Shown here piece by piece: positions 50,155-62,310 of a stretch of 64,000 bases of DNA. The notes under the pieces were generated by a model that ran no database searches, was not told where the DNA came from, and saw only the letters and a list, made by a program, of their open reading frames with translations. A program made the position numbers and the translations under genes. The stretch spans positions 374,001-438,000 of the forward strand of contig NC_088323.1 in assembly GCF_910592395.1 (NCBI RefSeq), in the 5' to 3' direction. Every line of letters starts with the position of its first letter. Position 1 is the first letter of the stretch. The DNA comes from Lineus longissimus. Its lineage: Eukaryota; Nemertea; Pilidiophora; Heteronemertea; Lineidae.

Positions 50155-53100
50155 TTTTATGCATGCAGCTTTAATGTGATATATTCGTCGTCTGATTTTC
50201 GGTTGTCTTTGGGTTATCTTATATGGAATCACAAAGAGTCAACGAAGTAAAAAAGGAAAGATAAGGGCCTATCATTTGTGTATGGAAACACCCTTTTCTG
50301 CTTGAATACCGACTCATCCTTGAGTTTATCTCAAATGTATGATATATTTATTGGTCCTGTCCAGTTGGGTTATCTATATTGTATCGACACGACGCTCTTT
50401 GATGTGTTTTTTATATAAGAGTAACATCAGCTATCGGCCGATCCTTTTATTCTATGACATGAAGGATTATCGGCTCACTGGACACCAAGGACACTCACGC
50501 TACTGACAAATATTTGTCGGTACAGGTAATGACTTATAATCGGCACCACAGCAAAATGAGTCAGCAACTAAGAAGGTGGTCAAGGATTACACTCTCAACT
50601 CAGTTGCGATGTATCTCGCGGGTAACATCTTGTGTCAGGCGTGTCATTAAAGTTGTGATATGAACCAGCAACACTCGATAAGGGAATCAGTTTGGGCAGT
50701 TTAAACACATTTATTGGATCAAAATTATTTCAGGTATACATACATGTGGTCGTGGAAGAGCCCCATGTGGGTTCAAACGTACGCGGGCCAATGACTTTTG
50801 AACACATAACCTTGTTGACACCATACACGACGTTACTAAGGGTGTAATTCTCTAAGTCTGACCTATTTGAATTATCCATCTCTCTGACTTGGCCATTGCT
50901 TGGAACAAGTTAAATCAAATAACGAAATTATCATATCATACGCATATATCCAACTGCTTTGATATCAATAAACGTCTTACCAGATCAGCCCCGCACAACG
51001 ACATTGCCGTCTCTTCAGAGGAGTTGAGATTATATCCTTCCTAAAGGTAATCTCGTTGAGTATGGCTTTGGTCAATCGTCTTACAGAAATGGTATTACTA
51101 TCCTGTCATATTGGCTAACCGTAATACTCTTAGATACTCTTAGCTGCGTTCGCTAACCAAACTGTGCCCAGGTGTGGTCTGAGGACAGGCCAGGATCTAA
51201 GGATCAGTTTATCTGATAATGTCCTCATTCTATGATTCCGCGGGGTCATCTCACAGACAAAGCCCTGAAACAGCACACCACCACGTCTTTTACCAAGAAT
51301 GATGACTTTTACAGATGCGGTGCTGTAAATAAAACCAATTTTTGGATACAACTTAGAGTACCTCGTGGTCAGATCTTACCCCAACATTTCCCTTAAGTCT
51401 AAGACGTTCGATGGTGATGTATCAGTCATGATCACTGGGGCATGACGACGAGGACTCATGGGTTTCTAGCTGGACTATGGTTGGCATTTCACATTACATA
51501 CATAACGGCTACCATTAATTGACATGTCAATCATAGGATGACTTGGCAAGATTTCTCACTCTCGCGAGACTGGCGACAAACGTGATCATAATAGTTGGGC
51601 TGCAGACCAAAATCTGCTGATTTAGGGAAGTGTGGTTGGTGACGCGGATTTAGGGAAGGAAAACTGCTGATAGGTAATAATGCGGAAGAAGCGTCCACGA
51701 CTTGCAAGTGTAAGCGTATCGCCAAATCAAGGCTATAAATGTTCATAGTAGGTAGTGTCACATTCGAAATGTGAGCATTGGCGTCACCTGAATCAATTTA
51801 ATACGGACTCTCTCCAGATAATGGACAGTCCCAGCTTTCCAGAATAAACAATAAGGAATGTATTAGACCGTACCGGTTATTAGGCTCGTGTACTTGGTCA
51901 TGTCTGAGAATCGTCTGCAAACAGCCATAGATGTATTTGCAAAACGACACGCTACTCATCATACATTTCATCATCATCGTGGAACCACCAGGGTCCAAAC
52001 AGATGTAGGCTGTCATGGTCCCAAAGTTTACTCGCAAGTTCGAAATTAACACACGTTACTATTGAATTTTCTCTTTATATGTGTCTACTACTGCACACAG
52101 AACTACGTCAAAGTTAATTGGTAGAATTCTCCACAAGGGAATCCCCCCTACCACTGTCTCTATTGTATCATTAAGAATCAAACAACATCCAATGAAGAAT
52201 GATAGCATGACTAAGATGGCAGCTATTCTTTGTCGCACTGATAGTAAACTAACTAGCCACTTCACGGTGACCCTTGGTTCATAACAATCAGCCTCAACAA
52301 ACAAATCAAGGCGTTTAATGCAGGGGCAGAATGCTCTCTAATGAAGTCTCGGCTTGATCTCTTAACGAGTCACAGAGGGCAGCGTGGCCATTGCTGACAT
52401 TCCTGTCATGGAGAGTTGAGAATTTCAATCGGATAGAGATCGATTTTGTTTTGGCTCTGCTGCCATCGTAGTGGCTTCATGGTTTTATTCTTTCAGACTT
52501 TATTCAAGGGAATTTTGCACACGATTTATCATTCTTTTTTAGATTACTTAGATATAGCTGCCGTGCGAACGAATGTTCAACCTTCCCCACATCAGCTACC
52601 ACAAGGTGCATCCCACATCCAAGTTTCCAGACTACAACATGTACTCTTCTGGCTCCATTAAAGGTTACATATAAGCTTATCTCTCCATCCAGCCCTCTAG
52701 TAATGAACAACTCTGTACAAGCCTCAATACAATGATGTACCTGACAGCTCATCTCCCCTCGTCTTGGCAACATAATGTACTATGAACCCATCACCCAGAA
52801 GGTAACAAGCAAACATGGCTAAATCCAGTCCCCTCTAATGATAAAACATTCCATTACCAACGAAAGGATCAAGAAAACAATCTAGTCTGTTTCTTTTAGT
52901 TCAATAGAAAGTACATAATAACATCAGCGACCGTTTCTTTACAGAGGAGGCTTTGTAAATAGCAAAGCTAAGATATTGCTTAAGAAAAAGTGCGATCGGG
53001 ATGAGTATTGACAATGGGAATGTCTATAGTTATGTATTGGCAATATGTATTGGACAAATAGATCTCTCGTTGACATTCATCATATGCTGTAACCTGACAT

Positions 53101-54869
53101 GCTGGCCTTAGTACAAAAACAAAAATAGGCTAATCCGCTGACGTATACGGCTACTGTCAGATAAGCTGGCAGGAGAGACAATTAAATGCTTTAGATAAAG
53201 AATGCGTTTATTAAAAGTGCAAAGAGCATTTCGTATGACATCATGCAGTAGCATGTACGTACAGAACTCTGAGGAGAGACAACAGAAAACGTTTTGCAAT
53301 ATGCTTCTCATCCGTTGTTAACAAAACCAAGAGTACTGGTTAAACATGTCCATAATTCATTTGATTTAGAAAAAGGTCCTTCATTCGTGGCGTTTTTAAC
53401 ACAAGCAGGTTGAAATCTAAAGCATTTTGTCCGTGGGAGACTGGAGCTCATTAGAATTCAGTTATGTGCAGAGATGAACATAACAGCCTTGTTAAGAAAC
53501 TAACCGAAGTTCTGAGAATCTTTTGAACTCCCTTGAAATTCCATCCACGGTAGGCTGCTTATCTAATAACACGCCACTAGAATCACTGGTCAAACAAACA
53601 CTTCCTTTTACCTCTCATCTCGCTCTCTCATCCCAATGTTTTCCTCTAGAGAATGTCTTCAGATGGTAGAGAGAAGATTGCACGCCTTGTACATCATAGA
53701 CTATAAACACGCTAGGCAAATACTGTGACCAATTAGCAAGTATTTGTCCGAGAGAAAGAGAACGAATTGGTCGCTTAATGAGTGGGTCGAAGGAAATGGA
53801 TGGATGTGCCATCCTAGTCGATCAAATAGAAAACCACTTAAAGCTGTTCTAGAGCTCCTTGCATGACAAGCTTTACTAACTAGCTCAAGGTAAGAATTCA
53901 ACTTGACGAGCAAGGATGAGCTGGTTATTCGGATTTGAGAAGCTGAGAAGTTCTGTTGACACACATTATGCAGAGCAATTCCCGAGTTATCGAGGGGTAC
54001 ATTTAGCACTCTGTTATACCTCGCCAGGCTCTATGTCCCTTCTCGCTGATTAAGATTGGTCCATTAAGGCTGGATTGCATTAGGGAAGGAGTAACTTATG
54101 ATTTCGTATCGGAAAGAATAAAAAAATTGGTTGAGCCGAGGTGCAATATCGTCCACTAAATGAAGACAAATGGTACCTCGACTCAATTGTCACCAATTAA
54201 GTTTTTTTCAGTGAGAGATTGGGAGCAAGATCGGTTGGTTCCAATAGCATGATGATAATACACCGCTATACCAGTACCATTAGAATGTATGAGGACCCAA
54301 CTGCTTGCACACATAGATCACAGAACACTCCTTCACCTGCCAATACCGATTCACCAACCGTCAGTGACACAATCCATTCCTATGTGCAGATTTACGTGGA
54401 ACAGTATCCTCGTCCGATGAATTTATCAAAACCAGGGTGATTGATGCCATGCCCGAGAAAGGACTCTCATACACTTGACTGTGAAAGACGCCATACAAAC
54501 TGAACATCCATCATTCGCAGATTCAATTTGCTCTGATTGTTCCATGCAGGGAAGAGTTTATTTTAACACCGGTGGAGAAATGACGTGGGGAGGTGAATGG
54601 TTCTGCGGTTGTTCTGTAGATGAGTGAACTGGTGAATGGGTGTGGTATCATGTCTCAGAGTGAACAATCGTAGGAAATATGCCAGTTTTACCCATCGTTT
54701 ATACTTCAGGGTTTCCAGCCCATTGCACTGATATGACAGCAATGACATTACCAATGCGTCATGTCGTCCATGACGGCCACATACACCGTTGATACTATAT
54801 TGGCATGAGGAATCAGGTAGACATCCATTCAGAAGAATGAGATCTAAATGCCACATCCATTGCACAATC
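50155..54869. other. Unassigned; minor repeats only
   Basis: The word GATTTAGGGAAG is repeated about 28 bp apart near 51620-51660. Frames reach about 102 codons (minus, 53701-54009) without recognised motifs. No RNA gene was seen. Confidence 0.4.
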
Positions 54870-55310
54870 TCCGTCCCCTAGCCTCAAATCCACCATGAAT
54901 AGACAACTAGCATCGATCGCCATTCATAGGTCAGTTTCTCTTCATTGATCTCAATGACATTCATAGGGCTTCTCATTGTCCGGGAGAACATCATAGAGCT
55001 TCCTGTTAGGGCATGAAGAAGTCTACAACAGCAAATCCACAACCTCTGTCTTTGGAATGAACATCAGTAGACAGCCAGCAGCAATCGCCAGTCAAAGGCT
55101 CGACTTTTTCTTCATCTCGACACCTCAGTGATATTCGAGTAGGCTGACCTGGTATTAGGAAGCCTGCCACAGCCAATGCAAAACCGCTGTCTTTGGAATG
55201 AACTCGAATAGACAGCTAGCATCGATCGCAATTTTTCATGTCCTCAGTGACATTTACAGAACTTCGGACTGCCCGGTACTGTGACAGAGTTTCCTTTTGT
55301 ATTGTACAGG
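54870..55310. repeat. Diverged tandem repeat, three units of ~140-168 bp
   Basis: TAGACAACTAGCATCGATCGC at 54901, TAGACAGCCAGCAGCAATCGC at 55069 and TAGACAGCTAGCATCGATCGC at 55210 mark the units. Shared flanks are CTGTCTTTGGAATGAAC upstream and TCAGTGACATT...CTTC...TGCCCGG downstream. Divergence is high. Confidence 0.8.
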
Positions 55311-55391
55311 TCCAACAGACCTGGGGCAACCAGGCGTTAGACATACTGAAAGAGGTTATACTACAACACTGAGGCGTCTATTCTGAACTAA

Positions 55392-55757
55392 ATGCGTAGG
55401 TTATGGAGTCTTCGTCAGCGTTTTGAATATGCAGTATCTGACCTCAATGTGGACCAGGCTTTGATTCAACGCCAAATTGACTGCTCTTCCGACTTCGATT
55501 GCGGGGTTTGATTTCAGAGTCTCCTTCTCCCAATTGTCTTGCCACCCAAGACTGCTTGTAGAGTGTCATCGACTAGCTTTGTTCCTCGGAGTGCCCTTTC
55601 TCCTAGACGAGATGCCGACCAAAGCTTCAGAGGTCAGTCTACCCCACAGACCACGATTCCAACTGCTAAATCGGCTGCGCCAGACCCTCATATTAAAATT
55701 GACCACGAATCTTTTGAAATGCCACACGACAGCAAACTATCATTCAAACTAATCTAA
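55392..55757 (+). pseudogene. Protein-like frame with one in-frame TGA, unidentified
   Basis: From an ATG at 55392 the frame is interrupted once, by TGA at 55509-55511, and then continues to a TAA at 55757 (122 codons). The first part, MRRLWSLRQRFEYAVSDLNV, is basic and helix-prone. The second is Ser/Pro/Thr-rich with an acidic end. This layout would suit a Gag-like or disordered protein, but no signature motif is present. Length alone does not exclude chance. It is listed as a candidate broken ORF only. Confidence 0.15.
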
Positions 55758-56028
55758 TTGTATCTTGAGATAAGCATTTCAATACTTCCTTGACGTCACA
55801 AAGATAAATGAATCACCATCCGGGTCAATGAGCAACCGAAGCAACATTTGTCGTTTTAACAAACGTCTTTCGATACCGATTACAGGATTATTGCGACTAT
55901 GAGGAGTCTCACATGGCCTGAAATTGTCGCGGAGTGCTATGGCAGTCTCCACGATTCAATCGATCCAAGTCCGTGGGTCAGTTTCCTACGATCGATCTTT
56001 TAGCCTCAATGGTACTCAATGGCTCCCC

Positions 56029-56160
56029 GTTGTCCTTCAGGACACTGAAGTGTTTCCTCCTGCTAAAAGGACACCATTCAAACTCACCTCCCTTTGTCCT
56101 TCAGGAGACCGAACGATTTCCTCATGCTTAATGGACACCATTCAAACTGACCCAATGCGA
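56029..56160. repeat. 64-bp imperfect tandem repeat, two units
   Basis: TGTCCTTCAGGA at 56031 recurs at 56095. Each is followed by ACACTGAA or GACCGAA, then TTTCCTC, TGCT and GGACACCATTCAAACT. 64 is not a multiple of 3. Confidence 0.9.
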
Positions 56161-58361
56161 CGGAAATCCACCCTTAACATTCTTGATGTAAGTCGGTCAG
56201 TTGTGATACAGATTAGCTGGCTCTGAGGAGTAAGGAAGTATCTCTCAGCGGATCTGGCCGACCCACGATAACATAGATTCTCTCTTGGTTGCATTATTCC
56301 CTGCTCCACTCCTGCTTAAGCAAAGGTTGTAATCGAATCAGATGCTTTCTTTTAACAGCCTAGTGACACGTCGCAGAGACTGAATTGAATTAGACCAAAT
56401 GGCTCCACATGAAGCATAGGTCGCCTTGTGCCCTCCATACACCTCCGTGACATTAGCAAGGACATCACTTCATAGGTCGCTATGTGCCCTTGCCTTGTTT
56501 TCTACGGATCTGCTTTCAAGAGACGAATAAGTACAGTCACAGATTGATTTAAGTAGCTTTCTGCATCAGCTATCTCTGGTTCCTCTGTTGACTCTTCAAC
56601 ACGTCCCGCAAAACTGACAAAACGAACCGTGAATATCGTCTGTAATAAATACCTAGCTAGGACATTGCCTCAGAGGAGGCAGATAATGTGAAGAGATAGC
56701 TCCCATGACATTATCCCGAAATCGACCTCGGCGCCGGATCTGTCACTGACAGTTCCGGGGATGGTGATGACACGGCTCGCGTGAACCATGAAGCGCCTCC
56801 ACTCTCCTCGTACATACTCTGGTACTTGTTAAGTAGTTGCGGGTTGAACCGTTATTAACTGATATTCACTCGTGTTCCATTCTTGGACGGAATATAAAGA
56901 AACCATTTCGGTAGAAAATTGATCTGCTTCTTTCTCAGTTTGTAATCAATGGTTAGTTTTTATCTATGCATTTATCATTCGATGACTGTAAAGGTGACAT
57001 ATCAGTAACATTAAAGTGCCTTTTGGATCGTGAAACATTGCTACCTAAGAACACCTGTGATATTCAAAGAGTGTGAATGATACATGACGCTGATTTGTGC
57101 GCAACTGACTGCCGATGGACAGTATTTTTGTTGCTGTATCGACAAAGTCATATTTCATGAATGACTCTCTTACGATACGTCCGGACACTTCCCTCCAATC
57201 TATCAGTTTTTACTCTTAGGTGTAAGATTGGCTTCTTCTTAGTCTTCTCATATGACGACTGGAATCGCCAGACCGTTTTTTTGCAATGCGTAACACGAAA
57301 CAAACCCGATATCACAAGCTCAGACACGATTAGATCAAATGAGACTGTCCTGGGTGAGACCAAACTGATACGATATGCAAGACGAGCGTTCAAAGGAAGC
57401 GTAGCAGCAAAATATCGCCAGCGTGAGGGATATATCTTAAAGGTTTTTCAACATTTCGAGTTCTTAAACGTTTGGCTCAAGTGTTTAGGATCTGTTCATG
57501 ACATTCATGATTCTCGAGACGAACACCAATTTGCACTAAGCGGTGATGAGTAAAAGGCAGAAATATTCTTTCACTTTTCACTGCACAAACCTGAATACCC
57601 TTTTCACCACGGTCACGTCCCAAAAAACATCACTCTCGGAAAATATCATATGTGGGCTGCACTCGACGCTAACAGTGGCTAATTCAATTGTGAATTGGCC
57701 AAATCAGATGCTTGTATCAACCTGGTCAGAGCTGGTGGAATGGAATCGGCTCATTATCAGGCCATATCTAGACATATTCTTGGTTAATGCCTTGATTACG
57801 TTAGCCAGCTGCGGCTACATGCCGTTATTACCACTAATTGACTGGTCTGCAAGTGACCAGCTCTTGGCTTCCGTTAGGCAGGGCGGCGGCTTAACACTTT
57901 CCTTGTCTTGAGTCACCCATCAGTGTGCTCCTTGTCTGTACTGACAAATGCCTGATCATTATGATTCCGTTAGGCAGTGCAGCATTATCTAAGAGTAACG
58001 TTGTCTGACAGTCAATTACTAGTATGCTACAGGCCATCTCCAGAGGACGAGGCGACAGGTTAAGACACTTCCACTTTTTTAGGAAGACACTTATCATAAC
58101 TTGACCTTTTGCTATTTCAGAATACTTGGCCTTTAAATAACCTTTAGGGTTGTCCAAGGGCCTGGCAAAAGAAACGACGTATCTTAGCAAGGCAATCATT
58201 GCGCTATTTGGTATAATTAGAGTTGCCAATGCAAGTCATCATACCACCAGACCTAGCAGCTACAGCGTCAGGTTTACGACATTTGAGTCTCCCAGAGGTC
58301 AGCTGCTCAGGCATGAGATATCTAATTTATATCGACGTCAAAGGCCACCAATATTTCGAAA
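56161..58361. other. Unassigned; two adjacent mid-length frames
   Basis: Plus-strand frames of 130 codons (57161-57553) and 122 codons (57543-57911) overlap end to start in different phases. Neither has a recognised domain, and the overlap is probably chance. No repeat over 20 bp was seen. Confidence 0.35.
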
Positions 58362-58545
58362 CTGCCGACCATGTGCAACCAGTTGGTCTGTTGACCACTG
58401 ACCGCTGACCACAGGATCGATGATATAGGACTGTCTGGGGTCAATGGTCCTTTGATTCATTTTCGACCGACAACATTTGCGGCCATTATTTGGCCGGCGT
58501 GATCAATGGTGTGCAACCAGTTGGCTCGGTTGTCAAGGGTTGAAG
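58362..58545. repeat. ~138-bp spaced direct repeat
   Basis: TGTGCAACCAGTTGG at 58372 recurs at 58510, with looser similarity before it (GGCCACCAATATTT versus GGCCATTATTTGG) and after it (TCTGTTGACC versus CTCGGTTGTC). It looks like an old tandem duplication. Confidence 0.65.
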
Positions 58546-58840
58546 AAAACCGCTGATTAGGACATAAACAATATAAAACCAACCAACTAATTTGTATCGC
58601 TGAGAGCTTATCCTCGATTGGACACTGCAAACAGTACGACAAGTCCGGTACGACATCGGCATGGCGTAATACTGCAAAGCTCGCTGGTAATCATGCGTTA
58701 TACCAGCCTCGAACTCAGCAGGTTAGACAAAACCCGCCATCGCTTGAGGAAACATAACTCCCAATCACCAATGGTACAAGTGACATTAAGTGCAGCAAAA
58801 CTCCTCACAAATCACACCATATCTCAAACCGGACAGCTAC
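58546..58840. other. Unassigned
   Basis: Only short frames were seen. Confidence 0.4.
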
Positions 58841-58887
58841 AAATCACATGACATGCCGATAAAATCACATCACATGACGATAAAATG
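58841..58887. repeat. ~21-bp tandem duplication
   Basis: AAATCACATGACATGCCGAT is followed directly by AAAATCACATCACATGACGA and a T, then AAAATGG. Confidence 0.8.
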
Positions 58888-61143
58888 GAGGCCATTCCCT
58901 GGATCCCATCTGGTCGGAATTCGATATATGATTGTTGATTATGGGAAGATAAGAAAAATATTGAATCGTTATCATTATATGTATGAGATGATTCAGGCAG
59001 TGGTGCTGCGGTTTCAGTGATAATGAACTGCAATGTGGCACAAGGGATTACCGAAGAGAAAGGGATAGAATTGGCTGGGTTTATCGGTTTGCAATGAGAC
59101 CACGCTAGTTACTCCCATTGTCTTATAAGATACTTTGAGTTGTCATAAAGCAAATATAACCGTTCATTGTTTATCATGAAGCTGCATAATGCCGATTTAT
59201 CACGTTCTTCAATGCGTGCTGTGGACGAGATGTTCCGAAAGTGGATCATTCTGACTATCTACGGTGATGTAGCCTAATGTTCATTATGCCTGAATCTGAG
59301 CTCTATTTTTGAAAGTGTTCAAGGCTACATGTTTTTAAATGATTTCGTTGCATATTATATATATATTTCAGGGAGTCACAGTATAATCATACCAACATAA
59401 TCTTTCAATCATAAAACTGCAACAAAAATTCAACACTTCGAGCAAGACTCGTCAACAAATATTCACAACCATGATCGATCCCTTTATAATGATCCATGTT
59501 TCTCATCTGACATTTTTTCCCAGAAAATGGCCCACAATCAAATCCATCATCATCAGCCACTTCCGAAATAACATTTATCAAAGTATCTGTGGGATTGAAT
59601 CGAATAATGTAAGGTAAAATATCCGTTGATTAATGATTTGGCAAATCACCGTTACAATCCTTAAGTAACGGAACTCGTTCAGAATTTGTCAAAGCTTTTC
59701 ATGTCAAAAAATGTATATTCCTGAAGAAGTTATGATGCAACCACCATACTGCTCGAGGGCAAGCATAACCTGATCCAATATGCTGAGTGCATGCAAAAAC
59801 GCGTATTGATCGCAATGAACTTCAGGCGAGATGAAAGTTCATTTCGCCCAGCGTCTAATGGCAAACAGAAATCTCTCGATGCCCGATGAAAACACACTAC
59901 TCTTCAATAGGCCCGACCAGACCACCATACTGGCTCTGCTATTCTTTATTGAAAATGCGGCATCTTCACTACCCTAAGGCTTATCAAGAATGCATCTACT
60001 AGTAGTTTCCATCCATTCAAATCAAATCACTGCACTACTTACTTATAAATGACCTTCCCCGAAGACATATAATTAGCACAGCCACGTCATGCCCAAGCTA
60101 ATGGCCATCCGCAACTAGCCTAATGATTGAAACAATTTAGTGCAGCGAGCCCTGTGCCAACTAGGGAGAGAAGAGTTTTCCTCCGGCGGAAAGATGACAC
60201 TTAACGACTGTGAATAATGACATCGCTGAGGGAAACATCTCTAGACGTGACATCGGCGATTTGTGTTCTTGTATCTTTGGTACTCGTACATCGGTGTCTT
60301 GTTCCCCTTCGTGGTTTTCGTACGTCAAGCAGCAGCGAGCATACATGGATGTCTCTATGTCTCATCTTTGTACATTAACAAATCGGTTCACCCTCCTCCT
60401 CGCGGCTGCAAAACTGTGAAGGTCGTCACAGGTAGCGACCCCTATGGTCATTGGAACAAACAACACAGCTGCCCATTCCCGTCTTCTCTTTGATTAGCCT
60501 CGTCTCAGTAATAGCGGGCGGTGGTGATACAGTCATCCATGTGCACAAGCTAACCAGCTCATCATTACAAGGCGCCATTTGGCCAAATTGAATTCTTGGA
60601 TGGGTCGGTTAATACCAGTACATTCCGATAAATCTGTCCAGTTGGCTCTGGTGTATATCTTGTCTCATGGGTGCTTTCATAACGCTGGTGTGGGCTATTT
60701 GCTGATGGCACTGGGTCAGTGTGGAGGGTGTGCTAAGATTAAGCCAATGCATAAACGACCGCTTCCCTACCCGTAATCATGACTAATTCAGCACGGTACA
60801 GATGACTACAGTAACATGTGTGCACTGGAACAACTAGACAATATTATGAGTGATCATCCTACTAATAAAATCAACTGAAAAACAAAATTTGACCAAAAAG
60901 CCTGAATTCAGAACCCTTGTCTTACTCTTCGCTTGTCTCTCATGGTTCGTTAAATCAATATTTTCCAGGCGTTCTCAATTAGGAAATAGACGACAATAGC
61001 TACAGAGGGTGACTAAGACTTAACTACGATACGAATAGGTGTAAAATGGGGCGGAAATGGGATCACATACCGAGATTTTGACGCGCAACCACCAGATCGT
61101 AATTTGGACATGACCAAGACCGACTCATCCGCACGGTTCTGCT
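58888..61143. other. Unassigned; one near-perfect palindrome
   Basis: GGCGAGATGAA (59825-59835) and TTCATTTCGCC (59838-59848) pair at 10 of 11 positions around a 2-nt centre. A short AT run lies near 59353-59366. No gene was recognised. Confidence 0.4.
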
Positions 61144-61404
61144 GTGAGTACCGTGAACACCCTCTTCATTTTGCTATCTTCACTCTCAATGATGCAATGC
61201 ATTAGTTGGTTCCACATTTTCCAATCCGAGGCGGATGAACGTTTCGCTTGCTTCAACCTGCAAGCGTGTATTGTGCAGATGGACCAAGCGTGCCAACAGG
61301 GAATGAAGCCATTGGATCAAAGGGATAAAATATCAATTTTGGCGGGAAAACCTGATCATGTATTTTGTCGCCGGATTTTCAACTGCACTAACGCTACCAT
61401 TTGA
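61144..61404 (+). CDS. Possible small cysteine-rich secreted-type frame
   Basis: The frame spans 86 codons and its first codon is GTG; an ATG follows after about 15 codons. The N-terminal ~23 residues are hydrophobic (LFILLSSLSMMQCISWF), signal-peptide-like. Five cysteines follow, three in ACFNLQACIVQMDQAC and two near the C-terminus. The cysteine-bearing middle favours GC-ending codons. Small secreted Cys-rich proteins of animals often look like this, but I cannot name a family, and no initiating exon, splice signal or poly-A site was confirmed. Chance is a serious alternative at this length. Confidence 0.18.
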   Translation: MSTVNTLFILLSSLSMMQCISWFHIFQSEADERFACFNLQACIVQMDQACQQGMKPLDQRDKISILAGKPDHVFCRRIFNCTNATI

Positions 61405-61489
61405 CCTCGGTCCCATGAGTGGTCGTGTTACCGGAGTTCCGATGTAATATCCGGATTTGTGGTCACAAAAGAGATGGACCTTCATGGCA
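61405..61489. repeat. GGTCGTGTTACCGG dispersed word
   Basis: GTGGTCGTGTTACCGG at 61419-61434 is identical to 24996-25011. Both places also carry a CCGG-GTTCC word nearby, suggesting relics of the same family. Confidence 0.5.
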
Positions 61490-62310
61490 AGAATAGGATG
61501 GTCACTTCAATTATGTTGCAACCAGCTTAACTAAACCGTGTTGTCGACAAAGGAGAATTACTGCAGTGATGCATTGGATGAAACCAAAATATAAAGCAAC
61601 CTACCAAATGGAGCTCGTAATGAGGCCATGTGATCTGAGAATGTGATGGTCACCTCAATTACCGACAGGTCTGCTAACCCGAAAGGATTTACAAACCGTG
61701 TTGTTGAGAATTTGAATGTTCTTGCACGGGATCGTTGAGCGGTTTATACAAAATTCGTTGCTGACCATACTCGAACAATACGCTGCTTATGATAATCAAG
61801 CAAAGGTGCTTATGCCATCTAAGGTGAGGCTTTGGCGACAAAGGAAGATGTTTTTTTCCGTCTTCTTGGCATGAAAAAAGATAATACCATCATTGTATGC
61901 AGGTCCAAAATAAGATCCGATAAGATAGTAACACCCGCCTTCATTAACAAATGTTGCAGATGCGATCAGCTTATCGGGAGCAGTTCCGGACTGTGTTTAG
62001 ATGTTGAGATAGATCGGCCTTGCACGGAAGGTTTTTAGCGACAGTTCTACCAGTGTGAGCAGACCATTCGTAGCGAACCTTACGCTGGTCAACTTCATTA
62101 ATAAAGATTCCTAATGCGATCAGCTTATTGGGAACAATTTTATATATTTTCATTGATGATGAAAAACAGGAACAAGGAACAGCATGAGGAAAGGTAAAGA
62201 CTTCGTCATCTAGTTGTGCTCAGCAAAACAATTTATGGCAAAGTGCACTGGACATCTCAAATAGGAAAAGTTCCTAATGCAATCAGCTTATCTGGAACTA
62301 TCCAATCGAT
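61490..62310. repeat. Degenerate ~150-160-bp periodic repeats
   Basis: GATGGTCACYTCAATTA occurs at 61497 and 61645, and AAACCGTGTTGT at 61533 and 61693. ATGCRATCAGCTTAT occurs at 61960, 62114 and 62277. A shared TTGCACGG word at about 61723 and 62022 is near two periods apart, hinting that all belong to one decayed array. The link between its two halves is tentative. Confidence 0.6.

Noticed and set aside
57161-57911. Two overlapping plus-strand frames of 130 and 122 codons as a gene pair
   Set aside because: They lie in different phases, have no domain and no splice evidence, and the organism does not look operon-based.
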